The notes under the pieces were generated by a model. It was not told the DNA's origin. It was given only the letters and a program-made list of their open reading frames with translations, and made no database searches. A stretch of 64,000 nucleotides of DNA. Origin: Smittia aterrima (Eukaryota > Arthropoda > Insecta > Diptera > Chironomidae). This document shows positions 10,692 to 23,200 of the stretch, one piece after another. The number at the start of each line of letters is the position of its first letter. Positions within the stretch are counted from its first letter, which is position 1. The DNA is taken from NCBI GenBank assembly GCA_033063855.1, contig CP093831.1, positions 10,230,001-10,294,000 on the forward strand, in the 5' to 3' direction. Made by a program: the position numbers and the translations under genes.

Positions 10692-12017
10692 ATGACGGAC
10701 GCAATTGAAGTAGCGCTTATAAGTGATAATAATGATCAGCTTAACAGTGTCGCTGTTTGGGATATCAGAAATGGAACGACATTAATGCAGTACAGAGGTA
10801 AGAATTTAATGATTTTCAAGAAATAATTCACAACACGATGGATTTTAGGTGGCGGAGCAGTTGGAAAGCACACACTGGATCTCATCAGCAATAATTTCAT
10901 CGTCACTGCAAATACAGTTAAGCCATTGCTGGCGATTTGGCCTGTCAACAACTCGGACACAATTCAGAACGTGAAATTCGTTTTACCGGCAAAAGCAAAT
11001 TCGCTCGCAGTTTCTCCTGATGGTTGTTTCCTCGTCGCTGGAATTCAAGAGAATATTTACATCTGGCAAATTGCAAGTGGAAGAATGTTGGCAATGCTAA
11101 CAAAGCATTATCAACCTATCAACTGCATAAAATTTACTGACGATGGATCACATTTTGTCACTGGAGGACAGGACGGTCAAGTGATTGTCTGGAGCTTATC
11201 TGCAGCTATCGGAAATTCGTATCAAACAGAGGCTGTTGAACAACTTCACTCATTTTCTGATCATGCTCTTCCTGTCACTGATCTTTGGATTGGAACTGGA
11301 GGAATGCGAGCTTTGCTGGTAACAGCGTCAATGGACAGAACGTGTAAAATCTACGATCTTGCATCGGGCAGCATGCTTTTGAGCTTAGTCTTTCAAGAGA
11401 TGCTTTCATCGATAACTGTCGATCGTGTTGAGCTAGGATTGTTTGTTGGAACCACTGTTGGTAATATCTACCATTACAAATTGCAACCACAGCCTAGAAC
11501 CAGAGAATATCACATCACAGATGCCGACAAGATTAACAATAAATTCTCAGGACATACGAAAGCGATTACATGTCTAGCCGTGTCACTCGATGGACAAACT
11601 TTGATGTCAGGAAGTGAAGACTCCAACGTCATCACTTGGAATATTCAAAGTCGTTCGCTTCTTAAAACTCTTCCTCACAAAGGAGCAATCACAAATGCAA
11701 TTTTCATTCTTACACCTCGAGTGATGTTTGATCGAGAAGCTAAGTTAGAGCTTATAACAAAGAATTTCCAACGAATGAAGGACAATGCGGAAGCGAGAGA
11801 AAATGAAGTTATTGAACTAATAATGACACCAGAGATGGATGATTCAGCTTATCGAATTCAACATGACAGCATCGCAAAATCCTCTTCTGTTTTTCACGGA
11901 AAAGAATCTAAATCTAACGACAGTGAAGTTGATAAGCTTCGAGCAGAAATTGAACGACTTAAGAAAGTCAATAAGGAACTTTTTGAATTTTCGGCTAAAA
12001 ATGTTATGAAGTCTTAA
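10692..12017 (+). CDS. Wdr18: WDR18, WD40 protein of the Rix1 ribosome-biogenesis complex
   Basis: Exons 10692-10797 and 10849-12017 (51-bp intron) give 424 aa, close to the usual length of about 430. The N-terminus reads through V-A-V-W-D-I-R-N-G and Q-Y-R-G-G-G. WD repeats include I-Y-I-W-Q-I-A-S-G, H-Y-Q-P-I-N-C, F-V-T-G-G-Q-D-G-Q-V-I-V-W, M-D-R-T-C-K-I-Y-D-L-A-S-G and G-H-T-K-A-I-T-C-L-A-V-S-L-D-G. The C-terminal helix L-R-A-E-I-E-R-L-K-K-V-N-K-E-L-F-E-F-S matches the conserved end of WDR18. The family (yeast Ipi3) works in 60S subunit maturation in the nucleolus. An AATAAA follows shortly after the stop. Confidence 0.93.
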
Positions 12018-15000
12018 GCGAAGTTCGACAAAATAAAATTATTTTCCCAACAGACACTTGTTGAACTTGATTGCGATGATATATTTCGGCCAGAGTTTCA
12101 TTTCAAAGAGAATTCCTCAATTGACATCAACAAATCGACTGCGCATGACTCGATCTCACGAAAGCTCTTTCATTACAAACTTTTGATTCTCGGGCAGAAA
12201 AATTTTCAGTTAGAGTTTTCACCTCGAAGTAGTCGAACGCGAAATGAATTGTAGCTCGAAGCCTCATATTTAGTCTTTTGTAAAGTGTAATTAAAAAAAG
12301 TTTTGTAAGTCAGCGGATGCTTTAACTTTTACAGAAACAAGTTTAAGCTTTGCAAAGAATTTTTGCATAAAACCAAAACAGGCGATTTTTCATTTCCTAA
12401 AGTGCGGTAAAGGAAATATCTCAAACCTTTAAGAAAACATTTATTATTCCGTAAATTTCTGTGGAAGTGAAGACCTCAGAAGCGGTTTTACAAAAGGAAA
12501 AGTGAGATAAGCAACAAAACAATTCTCAGAATCTTTCTGAAGCGTAAATGAAAGTTAAAAAGTTAATATAATTAAAAGAAAGTTAAGTGAAAAGTTTATG
12601 AAGCGCTCGACGTCTGTTTTCGAATTAAGTGAAATAATTTATCAATCATTCACACACCCTCGACGTTTATTTTTTGTCGTGTCCTACGATGAAAGGATGT
12701 AAAGTGGAATGAAGAATAGAGAAAACCTCTCGGATCAAAATCAAATTAATAATGATTTTAATCAAATCAAAATAAATGTGGGAAGCAAAAAGTTATAACT
12801 TCCGTCTTCAATATAATTGAATTGTCATTAAGTGATAAAGAAGGCAAGAGCACAAAAGGGAATCCCAAGAAAATGTGAATTGAAAAATTGTGCGACGAAC
12901 ACAAAAAGTGAAAAGAAAATATTTAACGAGAGATTCCTTAACAAATTCAAGCAATTACTTTGAAATGTTTTTAATGTTCGCCTCGATCGTCTTCACTTGA
13001 AAGCGGTTTTTGTTGAGATGAAAGCCCTCAGAAATTTTTGAAGAATGATAACAGCGTGGAACGACACTAATTAATGGAAAATGGCAATTAGCTTGCTAAT
13101 TTGATTTGTTAGGGAAAGAAGCAATTTCCTCTTTCTGGTGAGCTTTATTCCTCCTCAAACCCGCAGATGTCTCAGTCTAATTTACAATTTAAACAACCAA
13201 ACCCTTTCTCTCGGAAAGCCGTCAAACATCTGGCCAGAGTTTGAATTGAAGTGTGCAGCGAAATAATTCACTTACAGCTTTATGGGAAAGTCCGCATCGG
13301 ACATTCAATCGTCTGCGTCAACTTCTATTAGAATTCCGATTCGCAACCGAACCGTCTAATAAAGCCAATGAATATTTTATGAAAAATATGGAAATTTCCG
13401 AACACAATCTATTTGAGCAGCAGGGGTGGAAATATTGCCTGAAGATGAATCTCAAAAGAAATCACAATCGTATTAAATCACAGTTGTGTCCCAAAAGACG
13501 CTTCCACACCCAAAAAGAAAGAAATGAAAACAATCGTCCAATCGATCTTGTTCCTTTTCTCGCTTTTGCGAAACATTCATTGAGTTAATTTTTGCTTTCA
13601 CATCGGAATCGGTGAGTCACGTACTGAAAGCAATCGATAAATATGTGAAAGGAATCAACCCCCTCAGGTGTCGTTGATGGATAATTAATACGCATAAGCG
13701 CTCATTCGTAATGAATATCGATGAGATGAGACAACTTCTGAACGACCAACAACAATTGAAACTCTTTTTGCAATGTGTCACTTCAAACAAGTTCGTTTTT
13801 CAACTCCTCATCGCAGCGAAGCTTTCTCATCGCTGATCGATAACGCAAAATTCCAATCGAGCGCGTTGAACAACAAAAAAGTTCATATTTTCTGCGATAC
13901 GAAGGGAAAGATTGTAGGAGTGGGAGAAGAATGAATGGTAAATAAAGTTTATTATGATTGAAAACACGCCAGAAGCAGAGAAAACATTTTTTCGCATCTG
14001 ATTTTATCGGATCGCGACGACGAGCAAGAATCTGAGAATTTTTTCAAGAGACGGCTTAATGGGGAGAAAACAGATTTAATTTGCCTTAGCGGGGCAAAGA
14101 AAGGAAATCCCCGTTGTTGATTGCTCACCTTGATTGTTCGTTATCAAATTGTTAAGTTTAATGTGAGCGATTCTATTCAGCGTCGAGGATGAATTATCAA
14201 TGACATAAAATTTTATTTCGCAATAAAAATGTTGAAGCTCGCGAGAAAAATCGTGGAAATTCTTCTCAATTATGATGAGACGTTGAACGTGACTGTTAAG
14301 TTCCATGAAGAGCGGTGGAGGGGTGCAAACGATAAGAATGTCTTTAATGAAGCCACTAAAAGTGAGTTAAAGTCACTCTGCTTCTGTATCCGATTCGTGC
14401 TCCAGCGCCTCAAGCATTTTCGCAAAAAAATATCTCAACGCCTTTGCGTTGTAAATATTATTACGTCTGTCTCGTCGAAATGTTTCTCTTTGATGATTAT
14501 CCGTCGAGGGTGGAGAACTACTTACTTCAAGGTAACACCGGGAAATTGGAGCAACTCGAGCTTTTGACAAACACTTATTCAATAAACGATTCTCTCTGTC
14601 GGTCATACATGAAGAAGCAACAGGCAAATATCGATCAGAAATTCACAATCGTCTCTCTTAGAAAAAAAAATATTCAAATGCCTTTCACGTCGGCCACTTA
14701 AAGTTGATTTTCAATCATTCAGACGCTGCTGCTTTTTTCCGAACGCAAAAATATTTCAATGCTATTTTAAAACGATCTTGAGATGTTTATTTGTTCCGAG
14801 TGAAATTCATTTATTTGAAGCAATTTGATGTTTATAATAAGTTTATGAGTTTATGAACGTAAACATCGCATAACTTCCTGGGATAATGTTAGCTGTCGCG
14901 TCATTAAAAATAATATCAAACAATTTTTATTTAAATCACGGGAAACATTCTTTGGAAAGTCAAAAGCTTCGATTGTAGGTTTTAAACGTCAAATTATTTC

Positions 15001-18000
15001 CTGACTAAACTCTCAAATGTTCCCTGGACAAAAAAAAAATGAAAAACATTTTCGTAATTTTCTATTCTCCAGAAAAATAAAAAGTTTTTTCATCAGAAGT
15101 TGGGCACCATCAAATCAATGCTGTGCAAATTCGTATGCAAAGCGTCGAAATAAAAGTTAAGCCTCACATAAAAAAGATTTATTCGCGTATCGTCGACTGC
15201 GACTTGCATGTTAAGTTTCAATAATCCACGCTGGGTTAAATTATGCTTAATGCCAAAGCGACGGTTTTATTTATCTGGCTTTAATCAAAAGCGGCGTTTT
15301 CGTTTTTGCACAAAATGAATAAGTTGTCATGTTAAATCTAAATGTGTCAAACAAAGCTGAAATAGAAAGGACGATGTTAACATCGAAGCTTTTTTGCGCT
15401 CACGCTGGCCTCTTGCCAGTAATTTGCGGAACATGAAAGCCGTATTTCCTCTCATTTGCTTCACGTGTACTTTTCAGCCATAATTTCTTGTCGAGTGCTC
15501 TTAATAATGTCCTTCTGTCAACAAACAACAACGAGAGGGCACAAAAGACATAAAGTTCGTCGTTGTCCCTCCGGCGAACTGAGAAAATCACGAAAATTCA
15601 TTCACCTCCGCTGAGCGAGAAGAAATACGCTAGAGGAGTTTCCTAATTTCACCTTCTCTTTGATATTGGGTGGGCTCATTGGACGGAATTTTTTCGGGTG
15701 CTGAGCTGATGACGATTCCAACGAAGCGACAAAGGAAAACGATGCTTCTTTATTATGCATTACTGCTGGAGCGTGCTCCTTAAGAGTCTTGAATCGGAGC
15801 ACTAAAGCCTGAAAATTAAATTGAAAACTCTGAGCTCTTCTCTCTCTCACTCGTGCGAACGAGGGAAACTTGAAACCGTTGTCCCCTCGAGCGTGTAGAA
15901 CGAGCGTCTTCAACTTTAAGAGTATTTACTTTGAAACATTCTCGACAACAGCAGCGGTAAGGAAGGGTAGTAGCAATAGCTCCCATCTGAGACATGGCAA
16001 GATAAGAAAGGAAATGAGATTATTTGAGTTTCCTTGTTATCACACTTTTTCATATTTTTCCCGTCGTCTCCGCCTAGAAATCTATTGCATATGTTGCGTG
16101 AAATGAAATTAAATTAAAGGAAATGTTGTTGAAATGAATTCGTATGAGATTATGATTAGGAAGGGAGGTGGAAAACGAGATTTCTATCTAAAAAGGATTT
16201 TCCTTTAAATCATTGACGAGTTTCATTCTCAGACTCAACCTCCGTTCGACTCCTTTTCTTCCAAAAGATCAAATTTCTTGAGGGAATCGATGAATGCGAG
16301 AGGATTACAAAGATTCCTGTGAAACATGAAAGCTCTTGGCTATAGATAAAGTTTATTAAGCTCTCGTGCCGATACCTTTAGCCCAATTTACCAAACCTCT
16401 CTCTCTTTGTGTTTACACATAGAACGCTTTATCAGTGGGATATTGATTAGATAAGATAAAGAAAGTGTTTACATTGAATTACTCATAATATTTTCATTCC
16501 GATATGAGGGAAGTTTGGGCCAGTTGTTTTCTGTTTGGGGCTCGCTTTCCGTGCTTGACTTGCTGATGAGATAAAGGCTGCCACCCTGACTCATAAATTC
16601 ACGAGTGGATTCGTTCTTATCAGCTTCGTTGGGGAAAATCGGTAACAAAAATTATTAAAATGTTATTTCTATTTCGGGCGCACGTGTAACTGTTTTGAAG
16701 ATTTGCGAAAATATCTATAAGAACATTTAATTAAACATTCGCCCACACATTCATTCAGACGTTGTTGACAAAAAAAAACATCAAAAAGATTTTTTTCCTT
16801 CTCGGGTTCTCTGAAATTTCATTAAGTTTCTCGAAGAAACTTTAATGAAAAATGTTTTTCCCTTCTCAAGTGTCACACGTTATGGAGGAAATAAAAAGTA
16901 ATTTCCCTAACAGTTCCCAGACCACGACAGCCACAAATTTTAATTGCTTTAATGAACTCAGAATTCAAATTGAATTTTCGGGAAAATTGTGAACTTAAAA
17001 CCACAAATTCAGTTTTACAACGTTTGGTTTGGAGCGATAGCGATAATTGAGAGACAGCGGGATTATAATTTTGAACAATGCTGTCTAGCAATCAAATGAC
17101 TGAAGCAGTAATCATGTTCTGCTCATAAAATCTCTCTCTAGACGACAATCGTGAAATGCTTAATCAGCTGAACACAGAGATTTGCGAAATCACTTCGCTA
17201 TCTACACCTTCATGAAGTCTTCGCTTGAAAGCTTGAAAAGATTTGAAGAGAACTTTTCTTAAAAAACTCAAGCGGAGGTTTCCTCTTTCACTCGCTTTGA
17301 ATGTGCAAACTTCACTTCCGTTCGAGAATTTCAACAAGAGAAGTCTGAAATTGAACGAATAATTTAATAAATGTGCTCTTCGCTCTTTGTGTTCTGTCTG
17401 CAGATATTGAGTTTTTCATTGGAAACTCAATTCACCGTAACATCTTCTTGGCTCTAATCTCTCAACTTTCCTCATCTGAATGCAAATTGAGCTTCATGTT
17501 TCATGCAAATTTAACTTCTCTGCACTTTTCCCATCGTAAAGCGAACCCACACTTTGCAACGCTAATTCTCTTCAGCTTAATAGAAATCCTCATAAATCGT
17601 TGTTAAGATGTTTTAACAAGCCATACTGGCATTTCACTTAGAACAAGTTCATGTCGTTTACTGATCTTTATAAGCTTTTAGAGACATAAGACATTAGGGA
17701 ATCATAAAAGTTAAAGATCGAAGTACTAAGCAGTTTCTTTTTATGCGAGAAAATAAGAGAAACAACTTAACTAACGATTCGTTTCGATGAGTGTTGTCTA
17801 ACTTTATCTGTAATTGATTCTTTCTTGCGATGAACGATAGGCATATCGATGATAGAGGATTGTTGTAATCGAAAGTTAATTATAACCCGTCGAGTGGAGA
17901 GTTTAGGAAACTCTTCTAACGCTCGGACGGTTTTTCTTCTCGGCGCCGAGGAACGAAGTCTCATTTATCTTTCACGCGATAACATCTCTATGATGTTCAC

Positions 18001-20254
18001 TTAATCGAAGAGGCTTTCAACGTTGACGTGAGAAGCGTGAGCTTTTAATCTAATTTATTCATTCTCCGTTCGAATTGTTCGTTCTTCTTATAAAAAGAAG
18101 AAGAGAGAGCTAAGGGATCGTGCCTTTAATAAGCTTCATAACAACCCGAAATTACTTTTTGAGTTATTTCAATTTACAGCAGATGATCAAACTTTATTGT
18201 TATGATTTCTTTTGCTTCTGCGAATTTCACTCGAAATTCTTCATAAAAAATTCCGTTGTTGGATTGAACTTAACTTGAGAACTTTTATTGCTGATGGAGA
18301 TTCCTTATTTGACCTTTTCAGAGGAGCTCTCAGCGATCAAAATAGCTTTCCCTTACGTTTCGCAATCCAACATAATTTATAGACTTTTGAGCCAGCAAAC
18401 TTTATCTGGTTATTTGCTTAACTTGTGGCAATTCTCCGTATTTCGAAGAAAAATTGAGAATTATAATGAATTCATGACGAAACTGATCGAACTGAGCCTT
18501 CAATTTGAAAAGCTTTCGATTTATTTTCCATCATGAATCCTTACAATCTAGCAAAAGCAGTCGTAGGGAATTGAAAAATAGTATCAAGTTCTCCTTCTTC
18601 GACCTTTTGCAGCTCTTAACTTCAGCTTCATTCACCTCTAAATTGCTTTTTCAACAATAAATCAAGCGACATTTAAGTAATGGCTCGTGCGACTCAGAGT
18701 CTAAAAAGAGATACACGAGTTTTATTTCTCATCCCAGTATCTCCACTTAGATAGAAACTTTCCAGCAGGGATAAAATTGACATCGAGCTATCCTTTCATT
18801 TCCATGACAAAAAAGTCTCGATAAATGTTGGAATTTCTTATGGGCGAGAAGAATGCTGTGGAGTTGAAAGAAGAAATTCAATCATGAAGTTTGAGGAATT
18901 TTCTTTGTTATGTAGGGATTTACTTTCCCTCGAATCCCAGATTGGTGTTTCGTTGATGGAAGGAAATAAAAATCAAAGACGAGGTTTGTTGAGATATAGA
19001 AATTCGATTTGCGTGAGCCTCCAACATCGAAAGTATGTGTCAAAAGTCATTTAAAGCAACGAAGGACGAGACTAAGCAATTTCTAGAAGGAAATTAAATT
19101 TAACGACTTAGACCGTATCGAGGGAGACGCTCAAGCCACGAACGAAGACAATGTCTTCGCCGAGATAAAAAAAGGACTCAACTATAATAAATTGCGAAAT
19201 ATCACGTCTCCTACACATATCGCTTCGTTTACCTTCTCCTTCTTTCATCTCCTTCATGTTTCTGTTCAGTGATTTATTTTCTCGTATTTTGAAATCAAAA
19301 CAGAATTCGCTTTACTTCATCATTATCCTTCGTTCTATAAATTGATGTGGTTTTGCTTCCACGTTTAAGACCAAGATTGAAAGCTGCGATAAACAATTTC
19401 TTGACGTTGGTGTGGAATCGTTTTTCATAAAGTGGAAAAGTTTTTCTATTAAGTACTGAGAGAGCTCTTCGGTGAAAGGATGAATGACAAATTGTGTTGG
19501 CAACGACGTGCCGGAGGTTTATCAACTCTTAGAGAACGCAGTGACTGAAAAATTTAATTTCTCAAAGTTTTTCTTTCGATGAGCATCCGAGATAACATAA
19601 GTTTGTCCAAGTAAATGTTAGTTTCCTTTTTTTTTCTAGAAAAATGTTTGATTTAATCAAATAAAAACTTTCCGGGATAAATTTCACTTGTAAAAGCATG
19701 TTCAAACTTTCAACAACGCAAACGACTCGCTTCACAATTAGTTAAACCCGAGTAATTAACAGACAGCCTGAAACGAACTTGAATTGAACTGTTTCACATT
19801 TTCCCATCCCGAAAGCATCAAAATAAACTTTTTTCCCTTTCGAATCAAAACTTTGCCCGTCCGGTTGTTTCAAACTTTTCTCAGATATTTTAGCATTGAA
19901 TCAACAGCAAAAAGTTTTTTGTTTGTTTTCAATCGCAGATTTTCTAAAAACGGAACTGAATTCTCAGATCGAGGGGAGACATTCTGGATATGCTCTCACT
20001 CGCTTTCTGATCAAAATAAAGGAAATCGCATTGAATCATCTTGACAATCAATCTAAATAAAATATCGTTTCGTCTCAGAAGCAGATTTCAAGCTTCTCGC
20101 TGTTTTTCTTCTTCTCCGGAAACATGAGAATCCTGATTAAGTATCGAATAATAACAAAGGAATCAACAATTTCATTCTGCCAGAGACGTTTACGGGTTTT
20201 CCTTCCCTTCAAAACTTTCAAGTCATTATTTCTCTGACATTTTCTCAATTGCAG
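12018..20254. other. Long non-coding stretch upstream of the RGK gene
   Basis: About 8.2 kb in which I find only short, domain-free open frames. It probably contains the promoter, 5' UTR exon(s) and a large first intron of the RGK GTPase, whose first recognised exon (20255) opens with an acceptor and in mid-codon. A run of WGATAR-type sites lies around 16343-16620. Purine-rich and T-rich tracts are frequent. Confidence 0.5.
16340..16625. promoter_or_regulatory. Cluster of GATA-type motifs, possible enhancer
   Basis: About six WGATAR-like sites occur within some 280 bp: AGATAA near 16344, TTATCAG near 16430, a doublet in AGATAAGATAA near 16450, AGATAA near 16570 and TTATCAG near 16618. Such spacing is denser than in the surrounding DNA. 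Function is inference only. Confidence 0.25.
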
Positions 20255-20274
20255 CTCCGCTCAACGATGGTTCA

Positions 20275-23200
20275 ATGATGGAAACACATCGCAAATCCAA
20301 TAGAAGTGCATCGAATGGCAGCCAATTTCCCGCATCGACATTCCCTGAAACATTCAAAGATTTCTTCTCAATGATAAACGAAGACGAGGATCAAGTTGAA
20401 TTGGTTTCAAATGTCTTAGAAGATAAGGTGAGTTGGTGAACGTTCGAGTAAAGAATTTTAATATAAGAAAATATTTGTTTAGGTCATTCCCAGATACAAC
20501 GTACGGGGACGAAATCGTTCTTCAAGCGCAAAATACAGCAACAGCTCATCTCTCCTCCCGTCAGCGGGTCTCGCTGTTCGCTCAAACTCCTTCCGTGTCA
20601 ACCGAAACTCGTCGAGCTCGCTAACGGGCGGAAACACGGCCGGTACCGTCTCGTCTGACTTTTGTAAACACATTAAATATTGTTGCCTCCATCAGAATTT
20701 AACTGGCGCTCGATTAGATAGTGGCGCGTTCTTAGATAGACCAAGTAGAAATCAAAATTTCGACGATGGCCGATTGAATAACTTAGGCACTCAATTTAAA
20801 TTTAATGATTTAAACACCAACAATTACAGTAACTTTAGTGACGATGAGAAATCAATGAAGTTTAGTAGAAAACTGTCGGCAGATGCCAACATCATCTCGA
20901 ATCATAATAAATCATTACAGCAGAATTATGACAGCTTCGAGAATCGCAAATGTAATTGCGGTAAGTTGTTGTGCAAATGTTTACGCTCGTCAAGTTTTGC
21001 GTTCTACTCTCATTGAAGGCGAGAAGCTTACAATAGAAAAATGAAAGCAAAAACGTCTCACTGAGATATTTTTATCCTCCGACGTGCTTTGTGCTCTCGT
21101 CTTGCTATCGAGCATCAATCATCGAAACTCAAAATCAGCGCCTTAAGGCGACGAATGAGAGAAAGCGACTTGAATTGCAATAAAAGCTCCGAGCCTCGAT
21201 CCAATTACTCGCAGCAGTCGAGCGAGAAAAATATCCCACTGCGAACTTTAAAGCTTTAATCTCGTAACTCTCGTGAAGGCAGAACATGAATCAGACAACG
21301 AAGCTCTGAAAGTTTAATCGAAAAACGCTCATCGTCTTGAAAATATCGATAGAAACAGTTTCTTATTCGGTTCGATGAAGATTAACGACCGCTAATACAT
21401 CACAAGCGTCTTCGCTTCAGATTTTCCGTCCTCTTCATTTTCAATCGATCGAGCGTGAGAAAGCTTTAGATTTAATCGGCTTTAACGCCCCAGACGCCCT
21501 AAAACAATAATTATTCGCATAAATTATGAAAGACAATTTCGAGTAAAATTAATTTTTCAAGGCAACAAGTTCGAGTGCGTCTAATTAGATCCGCTTGTGG
21601 TTCTGATATAAACGACCTCATCTAGTCATTAAAACTCTATTAGCAAAAGCTCCTTCTTCACAACTCATTCGTTTTAATGATTTACGACTCCACTTGAAGG
21701 AAATTGAATCTTTGACAACGTGAAGTGAACTCATTACGTCTTTATCACAAGCTCTTAATTTCAGTTCATGATGCTTCAGCACGAAGCTTCAATTCTTCTC
21801 GTGATATGCAGTTCATGTTTCCGAATTTTACAACGAAACGAAAGTCTCGCATTCACTCAAATTGAAATCATGATGATATCTCTCGCATCGAGTTGAGGGG
21901 GAAACAGAATTTTTTCATTTCGATTAGAGAAGACAAATTTATTGTGGCAACGGGTAAACATTTTTTCCTCTCCGTGAGGACTTTGAAATAACAAGAAGAA
22001 GACAGTGGAGGAGGGAAAAAGTTGAACAACTTGACGTTGGTGTTCGAGAAGTTATAAAAAGTGAAGAAATCTTTTAGAAAAATGCCGGAGAGAACAATTT
22101 GCGGTACAATTGAGAAAACGAACTTTTCCAAGTAAAGTTCATCTCTTTTAAATATCTGGAAATCCTTGTCATTGAAAGAATGAGAAACTTTTGTTCTCGA
22201 TTTGTTTGAAGGCCTTTTCATGTCTGCTCAATGAGCAGAATGGGTTTGTCTTTTAAATGCTTTATGGTTTGATGGCTTTGTATAAAAGATGAGGATAAGA
22301 AGAATATTTTAGCTGAAAATGACAGGAGACTCTGACGATAAGACAGAGCAGAAAGAGAAAATTGATGTCGATTCCTTTAGAAGATTTTCCACAATCTCGT
22401 TATCGAGTTAAAAGCTCAATTAGCAACCACCCAGAAAATTGCGTCTTTGATTTGATTATCTTTAGGCTTTAGCATGTAATCAAACTCTTCTTCCGTTCAT
22501 GCTGAAAATCGCTTTTCTACGCGATGAAGAGTCTTCCCATCCGCCAGACCGGATTTTAATTACAGCTAACAAAGCGAAGAGCGAATGTGAAATATTACGA
22601 TAAACAACTTGAGACGACGAATGTTTTACATCAAATGTTTAAGATTGTACGCTTAGCAAAGTCATTCACAGTTATTGACATAACATTCTCAGTCAAGAAA
22701 CAAATTGATTCGTCATGTTTACTCATAAAAGAAAACTTTATTTATTTACCTTTCATGAAAGTTCCGTTTTTAAAATCTCGTACTTGATCCAAAAAAATAA
22801 AATGTTTCATGAGAAAATAAACTGGACATAAAGTTCCTCGTCCTCAATCTTAACGATTTCATTCGACGTGCTTTACGACTCTAACCCTCAAATGTTACTC
22901 CTTGACGTATCAATTTAAAAAGTAACAGCTTGTCGAGCTGTAATGTAAACCCGGCAACGACAGGCTTATAAACAAATCATAATTCATGAAGATTGAAATG
23001 TTCTCAAATCAATATTTTAACAACATTCATGAGACATTAGCGGAACATATAAACCGTTTATAATAAACGAGTATTGATTCATGAAGAGAACACATCATCA
23101 AATATTCAAGAATGATTATTTATGTATCAGCAGCACGATTCTCATGATTCTAATGTTTACACAGAGAACTGCACCCCGGAATTCAATAGCGGAGAGTCCG

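Noticed and set aside
13253..14701. Several 75-115 codon open frames in the 12-20 kb gap
   Set aside because: They overlap on both strands, lack conserved motifs and do not chain through splice sites; length is within chance for this much DNA.
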